From positions 19,547,243 to 19,611,242 of the forward strand of contig NC_088709.1 in assembly GCF_963576615.1 (NCBI RefSeq): a DNA stretch of 64,000 nucleotides, read 5' to 3'. The translations under genes and the position numbers were made by a program. This document shows, one piece after another, positions 53,201-62,200 of the stretch; the stretch's first letter is position 1; each line of letters begins with the position of its first letter. The DNA is from Watersipora subatra. Lineage: Eukaryota; Bryozoa; Gymnolaemata; Cheilostomatida; Watersiporidae. The notes below the pieces were generated by a model. That model had not been told where the DNA came from and did not search any database. It saw only the letters and a program-made list of their open reading frames with translations.

Positions 53201-56200
53201 CCTCCTTTCCTACCATGCCCTACATGGCTAATCCATATCAACATTACGGTAGGTGGCTTTTTAGCTGATGTTACACGGAGTGATGTTTACTTCTAATACG
53301 CAACAAAGAGCTTTAGTTATCAAGCTGTGGTGTAAAATTTTGTATAGTAGCATTCTAGTAGTAGTTAGGAAGATCTATTACGGCCCATGAAGTCGTTTGT
53401 TTATCAGCGTTTGTTTATCAGGGATGTTCAGGTTTTATTTTCAGATAAAAATTATCATCTGTTATTTACCAAAACAGAAAACCACAGCCGATTGATCTCG
53501 TGTGCCAAAAAGCACAACACGCTGTTGATATTCTTGTTGATATGAAGCCAACTTTATTTCACTTTTGCGTATTTGAGTGAATCCAATTCGTGTCAGGTTC
53601 CTCACGCCCACTCAACTGCTTTATGTTTCTCCTAACGTGGTTACTATAAGGCTGTTTGAATTTTTGTTGGCTGTATTGATTTTTCTGTTTGCGTCAATTT
53701 GCAATCCGTTGTTACTAATGCTTATTAAGTGATGCTAGATTCATTGGCTTAGTAGTTGAGCTCACTAGGTAGTTACTAAGACTCAGGGCTTACTAAGCCA
53801 GCAAGAGCTCACTATGTATAAACAACACTTTGAGCTTGAGACCAAGAGGCTGTTTGCATCTATCACTTGTAACTTGGCTTGGTAATATTTAGAATTACAT
53901 GCATGGTGGTAAACTTTGAGAACTTCATTAGCTTTCTAAAGTAATATTGCCTGATATTAAAGTTCATTTAAATATCGGGAACTGTACATTTTATTGAGAA
54001 TGTGGGATTTTGAAAATGAAACCCCACCAATAAGAAAGATTCATTGTCGAATGACGTAATGCGAGTATTTAAACTGCGCCGTGATGTTGTTATTGCGTAA
54101 GACTAATAGCATCAGTGGCTGTCAGATACATCTGCTGCCACTTAACAAGCATTCAAGTCGAGAGCAGGGCCTTAGGCTAAAAAAGTTATTCATACGTAAA
54201 GTGTGTCTATTAGTTTAAGCAACTCCATTTCAAATCATAAACATTAACTTTGAAAATTTCTGATTGAAGCGTGTCTTGAACTAAAAGTATTTCAGCTGCC
54301 TCTGATAGTTTAAAGATAAACTTACAACATTTTAGTAGATTTTACCAGAAAGTATCAGTGTTCCTCTATTATTTACAATTTTTTAATGTTTGAAGTGATC
54401 TGACTAACAGGATGTGTCAAGATTAAAATTAAAAAAACTTGATCGTGATTAAAATGCTCAGATTAATCGAAAGTGCGATTATGACAACTATAATTGCAAA
54501 GAGACCAACGGAAGAGAGACTCGTAATACTTCAACTTGAATGCAATAGCCGATATCAGCTATCGCGTTGATAACCACTAGTGATGCCATTTTGTACATAT
54601 TTTTCTGTTGAGCATTGTAATCGTGATTAAGTTATCAATTTTAATCTTGAAACATCCTGGCAATCAGATCACTTCAAACATAAAAAACAATTGCAAATGG
54701 TAGAAAAATACGGACACTTTCCGATACATTCTACAAAAGGTTTGTCCAAGTTCATCTTCATGTAAACAGAATGCTTGAGGAGGATGAATAGGATGTAATT
54801 ATGCTTTCAACGTCAGGATTTCTTGGTCCATGCATAATGCTGAACGTCACCCTATTGATTTAACAGCAATGCTTGCGTAATCATTTTATAAAGCATGATA
54901 TGTGATATAAACAGCCAATTCACACAGCTTGTCTCTGCCCACAATAGGTGACTTCCTACAAAGTTTATAATCATTATGTTTCTATGTCTATTATTATGTT
55001 TCTATGACACAAACTTATGCAAGTTTGCTTCATCCACAAGATGCAAAAAGCAAAAATCTGCAAGTCAAGAGAGTTTGGTTACTTGCCAATTTTTATCGAG
55101 TGTTTCACACGTACGAAAGATCGTAACGGCACTTGATGCGCAAAAAGTGTCTCACAAGCTAGTTCATTTTTAACATTTCATTGGCTTTTATTTTGCTTTT
55201 ACAGTGCAAGAGTACGCCGCTATGGCCTCTGGCATGGAATTTCTGATCTTTTTTACCAAAGCGCCCGTGTTAGTGAGCAATATTTGAATGTCCATTGAAA
55301 CACATATTGTATGGTAACTCAACATGTGCACACAATTCCAAGTCTTCATCATCCCCACCTTAGAAACATGGTGTGGACGAGCTAGCTCTGGGTAGTGCTT
55401 CTTTTAAATACAGACAATTATGCAGCCAAGTCAGTGCATAGCATCTGTACCTTTTGCAACTAAGGGGGAGGTTAGAACGTGTCTGAAACACGTCATTAAT
55501 CACTGGTAGGTTTTTGGGCTATGAAAAAGTTTTAACTATATTCAGACTTTGGCACGAAATACTATTAAAAGCTTTTGCAAAATGTCATACTTTTTCGATT
55601 GCATACAAGACCTCTGACCTCTTGCAATCTGATCATAATTATCATGGACTGACTGGCTTCGTGTCAAGGACAATGCTGTCTTGTAAAGCGGGGGCTTGCT
55701 TTTGAATTAAACAACCCTGTTTTAAGGCCATTGCTAATATGAAAACGGCTCAATTAGTTTGTTTCTAAGTATATTCAGTTAATTAGAGAAAACATATATA
55801 CATATATTTATATATATTGTTCATATTATATATACAATATAATATGAACAATGCTGAGATAACTGGAAAAGAGAACTTTTGTTTCTACAATGAATTTGAC
55901 ATGCTGAAGCATTATTTGCATGCTAAATGTTGCTAAGCTGCATATACAAATGGTGATAAGTTTTATGCTGGATAATAATCTCTGTAGTAGATGATAATCT
56001 ATGTACTAGCTGATAACCCATGTACCAGCTGATAATCCATACATGAGTTGATAATCCATACACAATTTGATAATCCATACATGAATTGATAATCCATATG
56101 TGAGTTGATAATCCATATGTGAGTTGATAATATATACATGAGTTGATAATATAAACATGAGTTGATAATCCATGCAGGAGATTATAATCCATACATTAAT

Positions 56201-59200
56201 TGATTATCCATATGTGAGTTGACAGTACATACAAGAGTTGATAATCCATACATGAGGTGATACTCCATAAGGGAGTTGATAATATATACATGAGTTGATA
56301 ATCCATGCAGGAGTTGATAGTCCATACATTAGTTGATAATACATACAAAAGTTGATAATCCATATTTGAGTTAACTCATGTATCGAATCAAATATGGATT
56401 ATTTGAGTTGATACATATCATGTATCACTCGTAATCATGATACTCATAGGTCGTACATGTCGTAATTACAGATTTTCCTATAAACTCAATCAGCAATTTG
56501 TTTTCGAAAACTCTGGTTAACATCCTTTCAGAAATGCTCTAATAATTAACATTGATTTTATATACTGTAAAACCTGTATTTGAACGCCACCTTTATTTGA
56601 ATGTCACCTCTATATAGCGCCACTATGAGAGAAGAAATGAAAAATAGAGTCTTAATTGAACACCACTTATACTTGATCGATACTATTTGACATTCTTAAT
56701 CTTCACGAACCCATAATAACGAGTGATCGATAGAAAAGTGTTTACAAAACCATACTAATAAGACTCGATTACATCAATAACAATTAATTCGTTTGTTGTT
56801 CTTGTTCGTATCGAAGTCCCTTTTTCAATTCTTTAGGTTTTTTTCATTAGAAGCTTTGATTGCAACACCATAAAAATAATTAGTAACTGTATCAGGCTAA
56901 TAGTAGTTCTTTTTTAACACGGTCTTGATATTTCGATGTATGCTGGTAAATGTTTTCGCTACTATGTATTTTAAGGCTTTATTCACGCTAGAAGTTTCTA
57001 TTCAAAATGGCATTGCGTAAAAAGTTTTGCTGCGCTAAAAAACTGTTTGGGCACTAACATCGACTAGCGCAGCTAACAGCAGACTAACATCGACTAGCGC
57101 AGCTAACAGCAGACTAACATCGACTAGCGCAGCTAACAGCAGACTAACATCGACTAGCGCAGCTAACAGCAGACTAACATCGACTAGCGCAGCTAACAGC
57201 AGACTAACATCGACTAGCGCAGCTAACAGCAGACTAACATCGACTAGCGCAGCTAACAGCAGACTAACATCGACTAGCGCAGCTAACAGCAGACTAACAT
57301 CGACTAGCGCAGCTAACAGCAGACTAACATCGACTAGCTCAGCTAACAGCAGACTAACATCGACTAGCGCAGCTAACAGCAGACTAACATCGACTAGCGC
57401 AGCTAACAGCAGACTAACATCGACTAGCGCAGCTAACAGCAGACTAACATCGACTAGCGCAGCTAACAGCAGACTAACATCGACTAGCGCAGCTAACAGC
57501 AGACTAACATCGACTAGCGCAGCTAACAGCAGACTAACATCGACTAGCGCAGCTAACAGCAGACTAACATCGACTAGCGCAGCTAACAGCAGACTAACAT
57601 CGACTAGCGCAGCTAACAGCAGCCTAACATCGACTAGCGCAGCTAACAGCAGACTAACATCGACTAGCGCAGCTAACAGCAGACTAACATCGACTAGCGC
57701 AGCTAACAGCAGACTAACATCGACTAGCGCAGCTAACAGCAGACTAACATCGACTAGCGCAGCTAACAGCAGACTAACATCGACTAGCTCAGCTAACAGC
57801 AGACTAACATCGACTAGCGCAGCTAACAGCAGACTAACATCGACTAGCGCAGCTAACAGCAGACTAACATCGACTAGCTCAGCTAACAGCAGACTAACAT
57901 CGACTAGCGCAGCTAACAGCAGACTAACATCGACTAGCGCAGCCGTGTAGAAAAGGATTTGTGGTCAGAAAACACTGGAAAGTAGTGAATAGCCAGAAGA
58001 ATATGAAATGGTTTTAAATGAAGGCAACTTCCAGAACGCACCTGCCAAGCAAACAACGCTAATATTTTTGTTTTAAAAATGTTAATATTTGTTTTAAAAT
58101 GTTAATTTTTGTTGCATGTATTATTCTCATGGCTTGTTTGTGTCACTTGTTCTCGAATATATATTTGCAGCATTGATAGATTATTATTATTATAAAACCT
58201 ATAAATTTGCAGATTTATATCATAATCTGGTAATCTGAACTCAGCTTACAATGGATCGATGCCTGTAACTCCTGTTCTATTGCACATAAGAAGCCAGTTT
58301 TGGCTGCGAACTGTAACCAACATATGGATGAATGCAATGAGCTTTTGCGCAACCTTGTTAAATATAGTTATAAAAGGAAAAGATTCCTTCAAATTTAAAA
58401 TGAAATAAAGAACTTCAAAGCTCCAACAAACTGCAACGCAGGCTAGAAGATCGTCATTGGTTAGTTGTAAGCAATAGATATTAACTGACAGAGACATGTA
58501 CCAGTTTCTTCGTGCATATTTATCTATAAAAAAAGCTACGATAAGTTCGAGGTAAGTTAGCAAATTACTTGCCTTCAAAAGGGTTAATGTCACATACCTG
58601 AAGGAGAGTGCAAAATATAGGCGACGTTTGATTCGCTCGTGAAAGGGTTAAATTTATCTTGTCAACATCCTGTCGACGTGTTTAAAAATTACAATGCCAC
58701 CCTTTATTTGAACGTTACCTCTAATAAAGCGTCACTCTAAGGAAACGGGTAAAAAGTGAAACACCATGGCATTCAAATAGAGGTTTTACGGTATATATTT
58801 ATATATATATATATAATGTATTATGACAACCAATTAAAGGCAATTTCACACAAGTATGTAGCTTCATTTTGGTAATAGTATGGATCTATTTATGTTGGCG
58901 GTTACAACCTTTGGGTGTTTAGAATTGTGTATGAGGTGTGAGAAATATTGTCAGATCACTGCTGTTACGCCAAGGCTCCTGCAATCTTACTTTTAATAAA
59001 GTCTTTACAGTTTAATATGTTAAAACTTGAATATATTACAAGGAAGTTTTAGTAAAGGTCTCAGCTAACTTATGATGGAGTCTAAATAGCAAGGTTAGAA
59101 AAGGACAATACAAAAACAAATTGTAACCCGGTTACATAAAAGGAACTTGAATATTCTATATAGGACAAGCTCCTAGTCATAGTTTAATTCTTTAAAAAAA

Positions 59201-62200
59201 ATTGCAAGGTTTTTTTCTGACAATACACCAGTTTGAAGGCAAAAGTGACAAGAAGTTACCAAAGTATATGATGGTAGTTGGTATGCCTCTATATTAACTA
59301 CTATTAATTAAATAGTTAATAGTAGTTGGTATCAAATATTTCATTAATTAGATAGTTGATAATTTAATTCAAATTAAATGAAAACAGCGCTGATTATCAT
59401 GTCTGTTAAGCTGTTATTGTAGATTTATGTATTTAATAAATGCATAAATACAGCAAATTTGGAATATTTCATCTTCTCTTAAACAGAAAATGATTAGCAA
59501 TAGACTTGACCACTTTTGGCAGTTTAAAAGGTATTCAATCGCTTTCTACTGGTTTCAAGGTATAAGCAGGTATTGAGAAAGCTACAATCATTATTCAAAA
59601 TTTACTATTGCCATGTTTCAACAGTATGGTGATTATCATTGCATGGTTGTACAACTCCAAATTGATTGGCCAACTTTTAGTTCCGGCAACCTCGTTCCTA
59701 TACAACGAAATAGCTTGTGAATCTTAACTTTGTGTTGATCGCGGTGTACATATTTTTATTTATAGCAATAGCCGCACAGCCCACTATGTACATGATGCCA
59801 GCACACAGGCCCATGTTCCCAAATCAAGGTGGGGTGGCGCCGAGCTACATTCCTGTTCCTCCGCAGCAAGTTATGATACCTGAGCTAACTGTCAAAACTT
59901 CGCAGACACAAGTGAAGGCACATGCCAGCACGTCTCCCAACAAACCCATATCTACTGCAAACAGCCCTAAGGTTAGAGATTTGTAACTAATCGATGTTAG
60001 AGTGACTGTAAAACCATTGGTAGTCGTGCCTTATTTGAAAGCATTTTTTTGAAACTGAGGCTATTTTAGTATCAATATGATGGCGACAAATGACTCATGG
60101 CTTGTGGTTGCTGCTGTAGCAGCTTTAGACTTTTCAAATAATAATTTCAGCTATTACCCATCTCGCATGCCACGTTTTTTTCACATCAGCTAGCATTTTT
60201 TCCCAAAGTTCTCTCTATCTAAATATATTAGTGTATTTATGATTCAGTAAAATCTACGGATTGCACTTACTAATATAATATTATGTGTACTTATTATTAC
60301 ACTGTTATGCGTACTTACTATTACACTGTTGTATGTACTTACTATTATACTGTTATGTATACTTACTATTATACTGTTATGTGTAATTACTATTACACTG
60401 TTGTATGTACTTACTATTACACTGTTATGTGTACTTACTATTACACTGTTACGTGTACTTACTATTACACTGTTATGTGTAATTACTATTATACTGTTAT
60501 GTGTACTTACTATTACAATGTTATGTGTAATTACTATTGCACTGTTGTATGTACTTACTATTACACTGTTATGTGTACTTACTATTACACTGTTATGTGT
60601 AATTACTATTACGTACACTGTTACGATGAACAAGTCCTGTTTTCATCAGTTATTAGAGATGACACAACTCTGCTTGTTAACATTACTCATTGGGTATTAC
60701 TGCATATATGTTAATATTGCTCATTGGATATTACTGTATATATGTTAACATTGCTCATGGGATATTACTGCATATATGTTAACATTGCTCATTGGATATT
60801 ACTGTATATATGTTAACATTGCTCATTGGATATTACTGTAAATATGTTAACATTAAGAATGGGAAACATGCTTTCTTGATTCCAGCCAGGTGAAAATATC
60901 AATGCTGTGGTACCACCAGCTGTAGTATTAATGGTATGTAATACGGCAGCAGCACCGTTTTTTCTTCGCACCAGCTTGTTCATTCTATTGTACATTGTAC
61001 AGTGACTCGTCTTTCCGCTATATATAATCATCTCTTCATAAACGCCTCTTCGCCATCTCATCACCTATGATTTACTTTCACTGATTTAATGCTATAATCA
61101 GTTGCCCATTAAATTCACCACTCGTAATCCATAAAAGCTCTTGGAAATCTCCTCACTCCAATATGTCTTTGTAGCACCCGTGCATTCCAGATCTAGTATC
61201 TCTCCTGCCTGAAATAGGCTCATAAGTATTAACTACACGATTCTTGTTTGATTAATGCCACCAAACGGACATAAAAGTTGTTGGTATCGCTGAGACCAAT
61301 GATAGCTCCGAAACCCAGGCTATCACAATCCTAACAGAGCTTGATCATTAAGCCCCGCCCACATGATAGCCATCGGCTATCCTTGGGGGCTGTATATCAT
61401 TGGTGAGACGACGATCTTCAATTTTCATAGGTAGAGCATTTGACAGAAATGATAGTGGTCTTATTATCTCTTATTGTCAAATGTTTGTTTCGTGGGATTC
61501 ACTCTGCTCATGGTTTTATCTACTAGCATTACTCTCTGTTGTACGTCTGGTTGAATTGTATGGCGTGTGTAGTCCTTGTGTCACTGTTGATGCTATTAAT
61601 GGCACTTCTCTACTAATGCAAGCTCACTGCATTCAAGACGAACTGCATTCAAGACGAACTGGCACAAAATTTTAGTAGAGTTTATTAGAAAGTGTCGGTA
61701 TTTTTCTATCATTTGCGGTTGTTTTCTTATGTTTGAGGTGATCTGACTGCCAGGATGTTTCAAGACTAACATAGGCAAAACGTAATCGCGAAAAATGAAA
61801 TGATGTCACTAACTGCGAGGCTGTCTGTCTCTCTCGTTATTGATATCGGCTATTGTATTCAAGTGGCAGCGTTACACATCTATAGTCTGTTGGTCCTTTT
61901 GCCCAAGTGTAACTATGGATGTCGTAATCGCACTTTCGTTTGAATCCGAGCGGTTTAACCGTAATCAAGTTTTGCCGATTTTCCCTTTGAAACATTCTGG
62001 CAGTCGGACCCAGGGCTGATACTCTGAAAGAAACACCCACCTGAATAGGCCCAGATTTGGATATTGTACCCCCAATCACCTGGTTGGTCAATTTGAATTT
62101 GGATATTGTACCCCCAATCACCTGGTTGGTCAATTTGAAATACACCCCATAAACCCAGGGAGTTCCCTAGAGGGCGCCCAGGTTCCACGCCCTGCTAAAC

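Larger units (their letters stand above)
53249..59771 (+). other. Intron of the right-hand gene, 6.5 kb
   Basis: Holds a foldback MITE (54313-54757), an AT-rich palindromic tract (55790-55850), a 19-bp tandem array (55976-56380) and the satellite-bearing transposon (56565-58791). One exon-like block after acceptor cttttacag at 55204 reads VQEYAAMASG but has no donor in the correct phase. Confidence 0.5.

Noticed and set aside
55205..55274. Exon-like block after acceptor cttttacag (VQEYAAMASG...)
   Set aside because: It starts in the right phase, but no donor in the required phase 1 was found before the stop.
57054..57943. Possible CRISPR array (regular 30-bp repeats)
   Set aside because: The units are directly adjacent without spacers, and the sequence is animal genomic DNA inside a transposon.
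58246..58593. 115-codon minus-strand frame in the satellite-bearing transposon
   Set aside because: Not conserved in the sister element and no recognised homology.
60244..60748. Open frames on both strands over 100 codons
   Set aside because: Produced by the 24-bp tandem array; all are simple repeats of short peptides.
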